From: Citrobacter sp. Marseille-Q6884
Lineage (GTDB): Bacteria > Pseudomonadota > Gammaproteobacteria > Enterobacterales > Enterobacteriaceae
DNA length: 64,000 bases
Assembly (NCBI RefSeq): GCF_945906775.1
Contig: NZ_CAMDRE010000002.1
Location: 1,612,001-1,676,000 of the forward strand
Direction: 5' to 3'
Each line of letters opens with the position of its first letter. Position 1 is the first letter of the stretch. Below the pieces are notes generated by a model that did no database searches, was not told where the DNA came from, and worked only from the letters and a program-made list of their open reading frames with translations. Below are positions 50,388-60,272 of the stretch, in pieces. A program made the translations under genes and the position numbers.

Positions 50388-52646
50388 ATGTCACACAATG
50401 AAAAGCACCCACTCCATCACCCTGCGCCGGTTCATGATGCCAGCGAATCCAAACCAGGGCTTGATTCACTGGCTCCTGATGACGGCTCGCACAAACCGAC
50501 ACCAGAACTGACTCCACCGGGCATGCAACCCACCGCCCCAGGCAGCATAAAGGCTCCCGATACGGTTAACGACAAACTCAACGCCCTGGAGCAACATCGT
50601 AAAGGTAGCGAAAACTTTGCCCTTACCACCAACCAGGGCGTACGTATCGCAGACGACCAAAACTCTCTACGCGCCGGAAACCGTGGACCAACATTGCTGG
50701 AAGATTTTATCCTGCGGGAGAAAATTACCCATTTTGATCACGAGCGTATTCCTGAAAGAATTGTCCATGCCCGAGGTTCCGCCGCACATGGTTACTTCCA
50801 GCCCTATCGCAGCTTAAGTGCAACGACGAAAGCCGACTTTCTGTCTGATGAAAGCAAGATAACCCCCGTGTTTGTACGTTTCTCAACCGTCCAGGGCGGC
50901 GCAGGCTCCGCAGATACCGTCAGAGATATTCGCGGTTTTGCGACAAAGTTTTATACCGAAGAGGGCATTTTCGATCTGGTGGGGAATAATACCCCCATCT
51001 TTTTTATTCAGGATGCCCACAAATTCCCGGATTTCGTCCACGCCGTTAAACCTGAACCTCATTGGGCTATTCCGCAAGGGCAAAGCGCCCACGATACCTT
51101 TTGGGATTACGTCTCCCTGCAGCCGGAAACACTGCATAACGTCATGTGGGCCATGTCCGACCGGGGCATCCCCAGAAGCTATCGCACCATGGAAGGCTTT
51201 GGCATTCATACCTTCCGGCTGATTAACGCCGAGGGCAAAGCGACCTTTGTACGCTTCCACTGGAAACCTCTTGCCGGTAAGGCTTCCCTGATATGGGATG
51301 AAGCGCAAAAACTGACCGGCCGGGATCCTGACTTTCACCGCCGGGATCTGTGGGAAGCCATTGAAGCGGGCGATTATCCAGAATATGAACTGGGGTTACA
51401 GTTAATTCCTGAAGAAGACGAATTCAAATTCGATTTTGACCTGCTCGACCCCACAAAACTGATCCCCGAAGAGCTGGTTCCGGTTCAACGTGTCGGTAAA
51501 ATGGTGCTTAATCGCAACCCGGACAATTTCTTCGCCGAAAACGAACAGGTAGCTTTTCATCCTGGACATATCGTCCCCGGCATTGATTTTACCAACGACC
51601 CTCTGTTACAAGGCCGACTCTTCTCGTACACCGATACACAAATCAGCCGTCTGGGCGGGCCGAATTTCCATGAAATCCCCATTAACCGCCCTACCTGCCC
51701 GTATCATAACTTCCAACGCGATGGCATGCATCGTATGGACATTGATACGAATCCTGCCAACTACGAACCCAACTCCATTAACGATAACTGGCCCCGTGAA
51801 ACTCCACCCGGTCCTAAACACGGTGGATTTGAATCCTATCAGGAGCGCATTGACGGAGATAAAATTCGCGAACGCAGTCCCTCATTTGCAGAGTACTATG
51901 CGCACCCTCGCCTGTTCTGGCTAAGCCAGACACCCGTTGAACAGCAGCATATTGTTGGCGGATTCAGTTTTGAGCTTAGCAAAGTCACCCGCCCTTACAT
52001 TCGGGAAAGAGTGGTCGATCAGCTGGCGCATATTGATCTCCAGCTTGCACAATCCGTAGCAACTAACCTTGGTTTTGAACTGACCGATGAACAGACGCAG
52101 ATTACGCCACCACCCAATGTAAATGGGCTACAAAAAGCGCCATCTCTTAGCCTGTACGCGAATTCGCAGGGAGATATTAAAGGTCGCGTCGTGGCGATTT
52201 TACTCAATGATCAGGTGAAATCAGCCGATATGCTGGCGGTGTTGCAAGCCTTACAGGCTAAGGGCGTTCACAGCAAATTGCTTTATTCGCGGATGGGAGA
52301 TGTCATTGCTGACGATGGCTCCGTACTGACGATCGCGGGGACCTTCTCCGGCTCGCCGTCACTGACCGTCGATGCGGTTATTGTTCCTTGCGGTAATATC
52401 GCAGATATCGAAGCGAGAGGTGATGCCCGTTATTACTTGCTGGAAGCGTACAAGCATTTAAAACCTATCGCGCTGGCAGGCGATGCCCGTCAGTTTAAGG
52501 CCGTGCTGAATATTGCAAACCAGGGAGAAGAAGGCGTAGTGGAAGCAGACAATGCGGATGCACAATTCATGGACACGTTATTTGCGCTGATGGCCGAGCA
52601 TCGCGTCTGGTCACGTGCGGGTAAAACAGGAGCCATTCCGGCCTAA
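50388..52646 (+). CDS. katE: Catalase HPII
   Basis: Large-subunit monofunctional catalase (752 residues, one fewer than E. coli). An N-terminal arm of about 75 residues leads to the catalase core: essential His in ARGSAAHGYFQPY (near 128), Asn in VGNNTPIFFIQDAH (near 201) and haem-ligand Tyr in RLFSYTDTQISRLGG (near 415). A C-terminal flavodoxin-like domain begins near residue 600 (GRVVAILLNDQVKSADM). Detoxifies hydrogen peroxide in stationary phase. ATG follows ACAGGAGACGAGTTCA. Confidence 0.97.
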   Translation: MSHNEKHPLHHPAPVHDASESKPGLDSLAPDDGSHKPTPELTPPGMQPTAPGSIKAPDTVNDKLNALEQHRKGSENFALTTNQGVRIADDQNSLRAGNRGPTLLEDFILREKITHFDHERIPERIVHARGSAAHGYFQPYRSLSATTKADFLSDESKITPVFVRFSTVQGGAGSADTVRDIRGFATKFYTEEGIFDLVGNNTPIFFIQDAHKFPDFVHAVKPEPHWAIPQGQSAHDTFWDYVSLQPETLHNVMWAMSDRGIPRSYRTMEGFGIHTFRLINAEGKATFVRFHWKPLAGKASLIWDEAQKLTGRDPDFHRRDLWEAIEAGDYPEYELGLQLIPEEDEFKFDFDLLDPTKLIPEELVPVQRVGKMVLNRNPDNFFAENEQVAFHPGHIVPGIDFTNDPLLQGRLFSYTDTQISRLGGPNFHEIPINRPTCPYHNFQRDGMHRMDIDTNPANYEPNSINDNWPRETPPGPKHGGFESYQERIDGDKIRERSPSFAEYYAHPRLFWLSQTPVEQQHIVGGFSFELSKVTRPYIRERVVDQLAHIDLQLAQSVATNLGFELTDEQTQITPPPNVNGLQKAPSLSLYANSQGDIKGRVVAILLNDQVKSADMLAVLQALQAKGVHSKLLYSRMGDVIADDGSVLTIAGTFSGSPSLTVDAVIVPCGNIADIEARGDARYYLLEAYKHLKPIALAGDARQFKAVLNIANQGEEGVVEADNADAQFMDTLFALMAEHRVWSRAGKTGAIPA

Positions 52647-52674
52647 AAAAAATGCGGCGCGTCTTCGCGCCGCA
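52645..52674 (-). terminator. chb operon terminator
   Basis: TGCGGCGCG (52653-52661) pairs with CGCGCCGCA (52666-52674) around the loop TCTT, with eight T on the minus strand. It lies ten bases after the chbG stop and ends the chb operon; its left edge touches the katE stop codon. Confidence 0.85.
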
Positions 52675-52684
52675 AACTCAGGAA

Positions 52685-53443
52685 TTACACGTTCAGAAAA
52701 CTGCCAAGACGATAACCGCGCTCCGCAATAGCATATTTCAATGACGAAGACGTCAGCACATCAAGCTCAGTTAAACGGGGGTAACAGTAGGCACTTTGTC
52801 GAATAGTGTTGTCGATAAAGGCCGGGTGACACATAACTTCCAGCGAAGACTCACCTCTGTCAGCTGACGCATCCAGTACCTGCAAAAACAGCGCTTCAGA
52901 AATCTCTTCGCCATAAAACTCACTGCTGAATCCATGAGAAGTACGCAACGAATCCGGCAAGTCAGCGGCCTGCAATACCGTCCGGCGGTCGATACGCAAC
53001 GCAATGCCGCGTTGTGCAGCAAAGCTGGCCACGATGGGGAATAGCTGCGGGAACATATGCACATGGTGGTGACTATCCAGATGCGTCGGTTCCCGCCCGA
53101 ACAAGGCGATAAAACGCGCATACTGAGCCTCCAGCTCCTGTGAAATTTCATCCAGCGGCAAGGCATCTTCCTCAGCCATCTGCCAGATCCATTTCCCCAA
53201 AAGCCCATCGCGAACGAGGCCTGGCATCGCCGTCAACGGTTTCCCCAGCGTCAGAACAAAGTGCATACCAACGGCAAGTTGAGGTAAATCGCGACTCAGT
53301 TGGACTGCGTGGTCAATGGCCTCGCCATTCACCAGCGCTGTCGTCGATGTCACAACACCATTGCGACAGGCCTCAACAATGCCGTAGTTTTGTCCTTTGC
53401 TCAGGCCAAAATCATCCGCATTCACAATCAGTACGCGTTCCAT
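52685..53443 (-). CDS. chbG: Chitooligosaccharide deacetylase ChbG
   Basis: YdjC-family metal-dependent deacetylase (252 residues) that removes one acetyl group from chitobiose 6-phosphate and chitotriose phosphate, giving the inducer of ChbR and a substrate for ChbF. Metal ligands are in NADDFGLSKG and the histidines in THLDSHHHVHMFP (near 115-125), plus CHPAF toward the C-terminus. I chose the ATG at 53443 (MERVLIVN) because GAGGTTGGCT precedes it. Last gene of the operon, 12 bases after chbF. Confidence 0.95.
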   Translation of the reverse strand: MERVLIVNADDFGLSKGQNYGIVEACRNGVVTSTTALVNGEAIDHAVQLSRDLPQLAVGMHFVLTLGKPLTAMPGLVRDGLLGKWIWQMAEEDALPLDEISQELEAQYARFIALFGREPTHLDSHHHVHMFPQLFPIVASFAAQRGIALRIDRRTVLQAADLPDSLRTSHGFSSEFYGEEISEALFLQVLDASADRGESSLEVMCHPAFIDNTIRQSAYCYPRLTELDVLTSSSLKYAIAERGYRLGSFLNV

Positions 53444-53455
53444 AGCCAACCTCGA

Positions 53456-54811
53456 TCAGTGTTGTTCGCTTTTGAGTTTCTCGATACACGCGGCAAAGTT
53501 AGGCAGCCACTTCTCGTGCGCCAGAATCAGCTCACGCGCCAGGATTTCAGCATCACGGTCAGAGTGCACCAACGGGCTCAGGTTTAACGCCAGCAGCACA
53601 TCATTAAACTCACCGCTCAACGCAGCATTACTGGCCGCCACTTCAAACCCTTTAATGGTATAGATAAGACCCAGCACTTTCTCATCAAAATGCGTGATCC
53701 GTGGGTGCGGCGTTGCGCCATTACGCCCCAACGTGCAGGTCATTTCTACCGCCCAGTCAGCCGGAATATTATCAACATGCCCATGGTGAGGAATGTTGAC
53801 ATAGTGCTCTGTCTGCTTGTCGTTGTAGATAGCGTTGATCACTTCGCAAGCCGCATCAGAATAATAAGCGCCACCGCGTTGCTCAAGCTCCTTCGGTTTT
53901 ACGTTCAGTTCAGGGTTCTTATAAAGTTCGAAAAGCTGCTTCTCGACTTTCTGTACCACCTGAGCGCGTGCGCCGCCCTTATAATATTCACCCATTTCAA
54001 TGGCCAACATCTCTTTTGGCTTGAAGTAGTAGAGCAAATAAGAGCACGGCAACAGTTTCAGCGAACGAATAAGTCCTTCGCTAAACGGCAAGTCGAAAAT
54101 ATTTTTTACCGTAGAGGCTTTAAGCTGACCTGAAGCCACGCCGTCCAGCAGTTCATCAAAACGCGATTCACCGTTCACCAGTACGTCTTTAATAAAGACC
54201 ATATGGTTTAAACCGAACAGATCGATAGATAAATCGTCGCTCTCTTTCAGCGCCAGCACATCACTAATAAACATTTTCATGCCGATGGGAATATTACACA
54301 CACCGATGAATTTCTTGAAATTAGTGTGGCGATAGACCGCTTCTGTCACCATCCCGGCCGGGTTCGTAAAGTTAATCACCCAGGCATTCGGACACAATTC
54401 TTCGACATCCTTCACGATGTCAAAAATAACCGGAATGGTACGCAGACCTTTAAACAGGCCGCCTGCACCGTTCGTCTCCTGTCCGAGATAGCCGTGGCTC
54501 AGCGGAATACGTTCATCCTGTTCACGCGCTTTCAATTGCCCGACTCGCAGCTGTGTTGTCACAAAATCAGCATCTTTCAACGCTTCACGACGATCCAGCG
54601 TTTTATACAGCTTCATCGGGACGCCAGCTTTGTCGATCATTCTCTGGCATAAATCAAAAATAATATCCAGCTTCTCTTTTCCACCCTCGACATCCACCAG
54701 CCACAGTTCAGTAACCGGTAATTCATGATAACGCTTAATAAAGCCTTCAAGTAATTCAGGGGTGTAGCTGCTCCCGCCACCAATAGTGACGACTTTTAAT
54801 TTCTGATTCAT
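53456..54811 (-). CDS. chbF: 6-phospho-chitobiase ChbF
   Basis: Glycoside hydrolase family 4 enzyme (451 residues) that needs NAD+ and a divalent metal and cleaves mono-deacetylated chitobiose 6-phosphate. The nucleotide-binding start is VVTIGGGSSYTPELLEG. The metal-binding cysteine and histidine lie in IGVCNIPIGM and FGLNHMVFIKDV. It sits between chbR and chbG, 123 bases after the chbR stop. Confidence 0.95.
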   Translation of the reverse strand: MNQKLKVVTIGGGSSYTPELLEGFIKRYHELPVTELWLVDVEGGKEKLDIIFDLCQRMIDKAGVPMKLYKTLDRREALKDADFVTTQLRVGQLKAREQDERIPLSHGYLGQETNGAGGLFKGLRTIPVIFDIVKDVEELCPNAWVINFTNPAGMVTEAVYRHTNFKKFIGVCNIPIGMKMFISDVLALKESDDLSIDLFGLNHMVFIKDVLVNGESRFDELLDGVASGQLKASTVKNIFDLPFSEGLIRSLKLLPCSYLLYYFKPKEMLAIEMGEYYKGGARAQVVQKVEKQLFELYKNPELNVKPKELEQRGGAYYSDAACEVINAIYNDKQTEHYVNIPHHGHVDNIPADWAVEMTCTLGRNGATPHPRITHFDEKVLGLIYTIKGFEVAASNAALSGEFNDVLLALNLSPLVHSDRDAEILARELILAHEKWLPNFAACIEKLKSEQH

Positions 54812-54934
54812 AATTTCTCCCTTCAGTGTAAAAACACTGACGTGTATTACGCTTTACCCTTTCTTCAGGAATAGCATTGCAATCCCGGTAATATTTAGGG
54901 CAAGCGATGAAAACTGGCAATTAACGAATAATGT

Positions 54935-55777
54935 TTACTGATTAAATTCAGTTAATTTCTTACGATAGCTATTCGGCGTAAACGACGTCATTTTCTTAAA
55001 CGTTTTAATAAACAGGCTTGGGCTGCTGTATCCCGACTCATACGCAATATCTGTGACAGAATAGTTAGTCATCTCCAGCTGTTTTTTAGCAAAGTTAATG
55101 CGGATTTCATTAATAATCTGCATGGGTGTTTTGCTGTAATACCGCTGCGTTGCGCGGGTCAGATACTCCTGGGACTTTGCGGACAGGTGTACCATATTTT
55201 CCAACGCATTTTCACTAAACTGCCGTTTATCATGCATAGTCTCCACGGTGGTTTTAAGCCATTGTGGAATATCATCCAGTACTTGCTCTTCACGATGATG
55301 ACGCAGCCGATTAATAATATAGAAGGTGACCACTTCTACAAATTCATCCAGCCCGCTCTCGCGAAAGTTCAGCGATGCAATCACCGTTTCAATATAGGTG
55401 AGAAAAGAGTTATTAGCCCGATACACCTGTGATGCTACAAAACAAAACGGTAATAAAGGATGATAATGCTGTTCAAAAAAACGTTTGCTGATACCAACGT
55501 TAAGGATTCTGGTGGCGCCAAAATCATAGAAACTTTGGTGATGCGATCCCAGCGGGATAAAGACAAAGTCTCCACGTTCAAGCAGCACGCGCTTGCCGTT
55601 GATTTCCTGATAATAACGTCCGGTTAAAACCAGGGTAAATTCATAGTAGTCATGCTGATGCAGTCCACTGATACTCTCAGTTTTGTTGTAGATAAACACA
55701 TGAAAATTTTTGCCATTAAAAAGCTGCTGCTCATAAACGGTTTTGATTTCCGGTGCGTTAATCTGTAGCTGCATCAT
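54935..55777 (-). CDS. chbR: AraC-family regulator ChbR
   Basis: A 280-residue dual regulator of the chb operon: represses without, and activates with, N-acetylated chitosugar inducer. An N-terminal cupin domain (GLHQHDYYEFTLVLTGRYYQ) senses the ligand; the C-terminal AraC double helix-turn-helix contains INEIRINFAKKQLEMTNYSV and DIAYESGYSSPSLFIKTFKK. It is ten bases after chbA. GAGGAGTGA precedes the first of two adjacent ATG codons. Confidence 0.95.
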   Translation of the reverse strand: MMQLQINAPEIKTVYEQQLFNGKNFHVFIYNKTESISGLHQHDYYEFTLVLTGRYYQEINGKRVLLERGDFVFIPLGSHHQSFYDFGATRILNVGISKRFFEQHYHPLLPFCFVASQVYRANNSFLTYIETVIASLNFRESGLDEFVEVVTFYIINRLRHHREEQVLDDIPQWLKTTVETMHDKRQFSENALENMVHLSAKSQEYLTRATQRYYSKTPMQIINEIRINFAKKQLEMTNYSVTDIAYESGYSSPSLFIKTFKKMTSFTPNSYRKKLTEFNQ

Positions 55778-55787
55778 TCACTCCTCG

Positions 55788-56135
55788 CTATTTCAGCTTC
55801 TCGTGAAGCTCAATCAATTCGGTAACCAGCTCACGCGCCAGCATTGACGTCATCAGATGATCCTGCGCATGAACCAGAACCAGACTGACTTTCATTTTAC
55901 CCTCACCCTGATCGCCTTCAATCAGTTTGGTTTGTACAAGGTGCGCTTCATTAAGCGCCATGCGAGACTGTTCCATCATCGCTTTCGCCGACTCAAAATC
56001 ACCCTGCTTGGCCTGTTTGAGAGCCGCATATGCCAGGCTACGCGCCTGACCTGAATTGATGATTAGCCCCATCACCACTTCTTCAAGCTCTTCAGCTTCT
56101 GACGCTGTATCGACGATATTTTCGATGTCCAACAT
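55788..56135 (-). CDS. chbA: PTS chitobiose-specific IIA component
   Basis: Cytoplasmic IIA protein of the lactose/cellobiose PTS family (115 residues from MLDIENIVDTASEAEELE). The phospho-histidine lies in LVLVHAQDHLMTSMLA near residue 75. The extra 14 codons upstream are not part of the family; AGAGGAAAAGAAT precedes the chosen ATG. It forms trimers and passes phosphate from HPr to ChbB. Confidence 0.95.
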   Translation of the reverse strand: MLDIENIVDTASEAEELEEVVMGLIINSGQARSLAYAALKQAKQGDFESAKAMMEQSRMALNEAHLVQTKLIEGDQGEGKMKVSLVLVHAQDHLMTSMLARELVTELIELHEKLK

Positions 56136-56189
56136 ATTCTTTTCCTCTGGTACAGTCCGGCATGACCGGGAAGCCATGCCGGATTAAAT

Positions 56190-57548
56190 TTAGAATTTCA
56201 GTGCGTTAGCGATATCTTCTTCGCTTTCTTCTTGGTCAATCACGTTCTGTGCTTTGTTGGCTACCACGACGAATGGCAGGTAAACCAATGTTGCGACACC
56301 CAGGTTGAACAGTGCGACTAACAGCGCGGCGACACTGCCGTTGGTGTTAAAGAACGCCCCCAACCCGGTTGGCATTGTCCACGGTGCAATGTTAGTAATC
56401 GGTGGAATAATGCCGGTGTAGTAGGCCGCCAGCATAATCGCTGCCAGAATCGGTTGAACCAGAATGAACGGGATAAACATCACCGGGTTCATGATAATCG
56501 GCAGACCGAACAGGATAGGTTCGTTAATCTGGAAGATACCTGACGGTAATGCCAGTTTCGCAACCTGACGATAGTCCGGGCGACGAGATGCCAGGAAGAT
56601 AGCAATAATCAGCCCCAGCGTTGCACCACTACCACCCAGGAAAATATAGGAGTCCAGCATCGGTTTCGCCCAGACGTGGAAGGTCTTACCGGCTTCCAGC
56701 GCAGCGTCTACGGAACCAAACTGTTGGTAGATAGAGATGTTTTCCAGCGCCCATGGCGTCATGATACCGCTGTCCAGCGCGGTCAGCGCCAGTGAACCGT
56801 GAATACCAAAGAACCACAGCAGCGGAACAAAAATCACGTATGCCCAACCGACTACACTGCCCAGTGATGCCAGTGGAGTAGAAATGGAATCCATGATGAT
56901 CTGATGGAAGTTAGTGCCAAACGTTGTCAACGCCCAGGCGATAATCCCCATCACAGAGAGGATAAGAAAACCCGGGATCAGCGCAGAAAACGAACGCGAA
57001 ACGGATGTCGGCACGCTATCGGGTAATTTAATAACCCAATTACGGCGAACAACAAAGGTGAACATTTCCGCGACAACCAGACCGATAATAATACCGGAAA
57101 TAATATTCGCGCCGCCCAGCCAGTTAGCGCCTACGGCATAGGCTTCGCCCACGCTATAAGGCGTTACGGTCATAAATGCCGCGACGGATAACAGACCTGC
57201 CGCCAGCGAATCAACTTTACGCTCTTCTGCCAGCGCCATACCTATAAAGAATGGCGCCATCAATGACATAATACCCAGCGTACCGTTATAGACGTTTCCA
57301 CCGATGCCTTTTAAGCTATTGAGATTTTCAATAGTAGAAGCATCAAGTCGAATACCCAGAGAATAAAAAAACGACCCCTCCCCAAAGCTCAGGAAAACGT
57401 TATTGATTAATACAAACATGGCCCCAGCGAGGGTTAACGGCATTAAACGAATAAAGCCGTTTTTGATTGCATTAACGTGTGGCTGCTTTCCAATTTTTAC
57501 AGCAAAAGGAAGGAGTACCTTTTCAAGTGAAGCAATAGCGTTACTCAT
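56190..57548 (-). CDS. chbC: PTS chitobiose-specific IIC permease
   Basis: Membrane transport subunit (452 residues, about ten helices) that moves N,N'-diacetylchitobiose and couples it to phosphorylation by ChbB. Conserved segments are KNGFIRLMPLTLAGAMFVLI, TPYSVGEAYAVG, FGIHGSLALTALDSGIM and FQINEPILFGLPIIMNP, which includes the substrate-binding glutamate region. It follows chbB by 86 bases and precedes chbA. Confidence 0.96.
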   Translation of the reverse strand: MSNAIASLEKVLLPFAVKIGKQPHVNAIKNGFIRLMPLTLAGAMFVLINNVFLSFGEGSFFYSLGIRLDASTIENLNSLKGIGGNVYNGTLGIMSLMAPFFIGMALAEERKVDSLAAGLLSVAAFMTVTPYSVGEAYAVGANWLGGANIISGIIIGLVVAEMFTFVVRRNWVIKLPDSVPTSVSRSFSALIPGFLILSVMGIIAWALTTFGTNFHQIIMDSISTPLASLGSVVGWAYVIFVPLLWFFGIHGSLALTALDSGIMTPWALENISIYQQFGSVDAALEAGKTFHVWAKPMLDSYIFLGGSGATLGLIIAIFLASRRPDYRQVAKLALPSGIFQINEPILFGLPIIMNPVMFIPFILVQPILAAIMLAAYYTGIIPPITNIAPWTMPTGLGAFFNTNGSVAALLVALFNLGVATLVYLPFVVVANKAQNVIDQEESEEDIANALKF

Positions 57549-57634
57549 AGAAAAATACCCTTAAATACCGCAATGTAATATTGCGGCGAATGTTAATGAA
57601 ATAACTCTTTGACGGGAAAATTAAAACAAAATAA

Positions 57635-57955
57635 TTAATTTGCTGCGGCTTTTTTAATTGCTGCAACTGCAGCTTTAAGCACGCCTAAACCATCGACTTT
57701 GCCATACAGCAGCGAGTCAATCACTTCTACAGGTTTGTTGGGTAACAAACGCTGAATTTCGGGTAACATATAAGCAATTTGCGGACCTAATAACACAACG
57801 TCGGCCGCAGGGCCTTTTTCGCCAGCCAGTGTTTCAGGAAACGCTTCAATAATGACCGGTACTTCGTATTTTTCGGCCTGCGCACGCATCTTCGATACCA
57901 ACAGGGACGTCGACATGCCCGCAGAACAAAACAGATAAATATGTTTCTTTTCCAT
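57635..57955 (-). CDS. chbB: PTS chitobiose-specific IIB component
   Basis: A 106-residue IIB protein with the phosphocysteine in YLFCSAGMSTSLLVSKM (Cys10). It is the first gene of chbBCARFG. ATG at 57955 follows AGAGGAACGTTTTT. Together with ChbA and ChbC it imports chitobiose as the 6'-phosphate. Confidence 0.95.
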   Translation of the reverse strand: MEKKHIYLFCSAGMSTSLLVSKMRAQAEKYEVPVIIEAFPETLAGEKGPAADVVLLGPQIAYMLPEIQRLLPNKPVEVIDSLLYGKVDGLGVLKAAVAAIKKAAAN

Positions 57956-58198
57956 AAAAACGTTCCTCTTATGCGATTATCTGTCAACCAGACACTCCGC
58001 AAGCCATAACCTGCATCCATGCTCTGGGTAACTTGCGTCAGCTAAATTACTTTATTAGGTGGCTGAAATGAGTATACGGGATTGCACTGGAGGATGGTAT
58101 TTCCTTGACCAACAAAATTGTCTCTCCTTGACCTGGTGTTATGACCCCCTTCACATTTCGGGTAAATAATTCGCGTCAATAAATAAGATCAGGTGATA
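57956..58198. other. chb operon control region
   Basis: About 240 bases between chbB and the osmE terminator. In E. coli this region holds two NagC operators, a ChbR site and a CRP site. TTATTTACCCGAAATGTG-type AT-rich sequence and CAAATTACTTTATTAG-type sequence near 58040-58170 are compatible with NagC boxes, but I cannot assign them with confidence. Confidence 0.45.
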
Positions 58199-58224
58199 CA
58201 AAAAAACCGGCGCGATGGCCGGTT
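58199..58224 (-). terminator. osmE terminator
   Basis: AACCGGC (58205-58211) pairs with GCCGGTT (58218-58224), with a run of T on the minus strand from the A tract at 58200-58206. It lies 29 bases after the osmE stop. Confidence 0.75.
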
Positions 58225-58253
58225 CTTCAGAGTGCTCAGGCAATAAGCAGATG

Positions 58254-58595
58254 TTACTTCTTCGCCGCCTGCGGGTCGGTGTCGTACTCCGCACAGGTCT
58301 GATAGCCGGAGTTAATCACGTGTCCGGTATCGTCTAATGCAACAAAATAGGTCTCAGCTTTACCATCTCGTTGACCCAGGATGTAGGTCTGACATGTCCC
58401 ACGCGCATGGATCATACTGACTTCAGATGAAGGCTTACCGGCAATCTGCGCGACCTGCGCCCGACTCATGCCTTTCTTCACATCTTTCACCACGGGCTGC
58501 ACAAATTGGTCTTTCGTACGATCATAAGCCGTACACCCTGCCAGCATAGTCAATACCGCCGCTGCACTCAGAATTCCTGTTAGATTCTTGTTCAT
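58254..58595 (-). CDS. osmE: Osmotically inducible lipoprotein OsmE
   Basis: A 113-residue lipoprotein of the SmpA/OmlA (BLIP-like) fold. Lipobox LTMLAGC (Cys near 21). The folded part has two motifs, VKKGMSRAQVAQIAGKP and YILGQRDGKAETYFVAL. In E. coli it is expressed at high osmolarity and in stationary phase from a sigma-S promoter; TTATATAAC on the minus strand near 58621-58629 is a plausible -10. Confidence 0.93.
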   Translation of the reverse strand: MNKNLTGILSAAAVLTMLAGCTAYDRTKDQFVQPVVKDVKKGMSRAQVAQIAGKPSSEVSMIHARGTCQTYILGQRDGKAETYFVALDDTGHVINSGYQTCAEYDTDPQAAKK

Positions 58596-58802
58596 TTTCC
58601 GTCCTCTTGTTTATCAGCGTGTTATATAAGCCTGGAGCACTACTACGCATTTTTCAAGCTTACAGTTGATACGCAAGCCCTTTCGGAAAATTCTATTAAA
58701 ACAAAATGATGTTATATCGGGCTGCATCCCTTGTCGTTTGGGCGTCAACGCGTTAGCTTTACCACATCATTATTTTGATCATTTTTTTTCGGAGGGGGTT
58801 AA

Positions 58803-59633
58803 ATGACTCTGCAGCAAGAGATAATCCAGGCGCTCGGCGCAAAACCACATATTAATGCAGAAGAAGAAATTCGCCGCAGCGTGGATTTCCTGAAATCATA
58901 CCTGCAAACCTACCCTTTCCTGAAATCACTGGTGTTAGGGATTAGCGGTGGGCAGGACTCGACGCTGACCGGGAAATTATGCCAGATGGCTATTTCCGAA
59001 TTGCGTAATGAAACCGGAAACGACGCGCTGCAGTTTATCGCGGTACGTCTGCCCTACGGCTTACAGGCCGATGAGCAGGATTGCCAGGATGCGATAACAT
59101 TCATTCAGCCAGATCGCGTGTTAACGGTGAATATTAAAGGTGCCGTGCTGGCCAGCGAGCAGGCCTTGCGCGAAGCCGGTATTGAACTGAGCGATTTTGT
59201 ACGCGGAAATGAAAAAGCCCGTGAACGTATGAAAGCGCAGTACAGTATTGCCGGTATGACCAGCGGTGTTGTCGTGGGTACCGACCATGCGGCGGAAGCC
59301 ATTACCGGATTCTTCACCAAATATGGCGATGGTGGCACCGACATTAACCCGATTTACCGCCTCAACAAGCGCCAGGGGAAACAGCTTCTTGCCGCACTGG
59401 GCTGCCCGGAGCATTTATATAAGAAAGCGCCAACCGCCGACCTTGAAGACGATCGCCCTTCTTTGCCAGATGAAGCCGCATTAGGCGTAACGTACGATAA
59501 CATCGACGATTATCTGGAAGGGAAAACGCTGGATCCCGCGGTCGCGAAGAAAATCGAAGGCTGGTATGTGAAGACAGAACACAAGCGTCGCCCGCCGATT
59601 ACGGTGTTTGACGATTTCTGGAAGGCGTTGTAA
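58803..59633 (+). CDS. nadE: NH3-dependent NAD synthetase
   Basis: Final step of NAD synthesis: amidation of nicotinate adenine dinucleotide with ATP and ammonia (276 residues). ATP-pyrophosphatase P-loop LGISGGQDSTLTG near residue 45; substrate-binding VGTDHAAEAITGFFTKYGDG and KAPTADLEDDRPS. There is no glutaminase domain, so free ammonia is used. The ATG at 58803 is preceded by CGGAGGGGGTTAA. Confidence 0.97.
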   Translation: MTLQQEIIQALGAKPHINAEEEIRRSVDFLKSYLQTYPFLKSLVLGISGGQDSTLTGKLCQMAISELRNETGNDALQFIAVRLPYGLQADEQDCQDAITFIQPDRVLTVNIKGAVLASEQALREAGIELSDFVRGNEKARERMKAQYSIAGMTSGVVVGTDHAAEAITGFFTKYGDGGTDINPIYRLNKRQGKQLLAALGCPEHLYKKAPTADLEDDRPSLPDEAALGVTYDNIDDYLEGKTLDPAVAKKIEGWYVKTEHKRRPPITVFDDFWKAL

Positions 59634-59649
59634 TTCACTTGTCTTTACG

Positions 59650-59685
59650 GTGCCGGATAACAACGTAGTTCGTCTTATCCGGCAC
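59650..59685. terminator. Inverted repeat between nadE and ves
   Basis: GTGCCGGATAA (59650-59660) pairs with TTATCCGGCAC (59675-59685), an 11-bp perfect stem between convergent genes. The arms resemble REP sequence; it can act as a terminator in both directions. Confidence 0.65.
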
Positions 59686-59696
59686 GAAAATCAGCG

Positions 59697-60272
59697 TTAT
59701 TGCACCGAATCCGGCGAATGGCCTGGCATCCAGTTAATCTCACTAAACAACAGCTTCCCTTCTGTATTCAAGAGCCGCAGCGTGTGCTTTCCATCATGCC
59801 AGCATGCGCCCTGATCAGCCGTCAGTAGCTTATCGCCTAACTGCCAGGCACCGCTGATCACAAATACCACTCCGCCGCGCGAACCAAAGGTCGTGAACGT
59901 CCGATCGGCCACTCTGACTTTCGCTTTGCAGACATCACGACGCGTCATGATATTAAAGTCCATCGACATCTGCCCTTCGGTCAGCCTGGCTTTCACGACT
60001 CGCTCACCTTCAAAGGTGAAAGGTTGATGCCGTTTAAGGGTGTGCGTGAACGTGTTGCCCCCTTCCAGCGTCACTTCTCCCCCTTCCAGCAAGGTAATAA
60101 CCCGTTCGACCCCGGGGAAAAGTGAAAACTCGCCGTTAGCCGCAAGGGAGGCGATACTCGCCCGCCAGTGAAACTCACGTGTCGCGGGTGGAAAACAACA
60201 AATCTCACGCGTTTCACCCGCACCGTTACGCCAGAGACTGACCGGCATTTTGCGGATATCAAAGTATTCCAT
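59697..60272 (-). CDS. ves: HutD-family cupin protein Ves
   Basis: A 191-residue HutD/Ves-type cupin. The start MEYFDIRKMPVSLWRNG and segments SIASLAANGEFSLFPGVER and QMSMDFNIMTRRDVCKAKV match E. coli Ves (YdjQ), described as a cold- and stress-inducible protein; biochemical role unproven. I chose the ATG at 60272, four bases after GGAGG; the adjacent ATG at 60275 is too close to that site. The longer frame upstream is not family-like. Confidence 0.92.
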   Translation of the reverse strand: MEYFDIRKMPVSLWRNGAGETREICCFPPATREFHWRASIASLAANGEFSLFPGVERVITLLEGGEVTLEGGNTFTHTLKRHQPFTFEGERVVKARLTEGQMSMDFNIMTRRDVCKAKVRVADRTFTTFGSRGGVVFVISGAWQLGDKLLTADQGACWHDGKHTLRLLNTEGKLLFSEINWMPGHSPDSVQ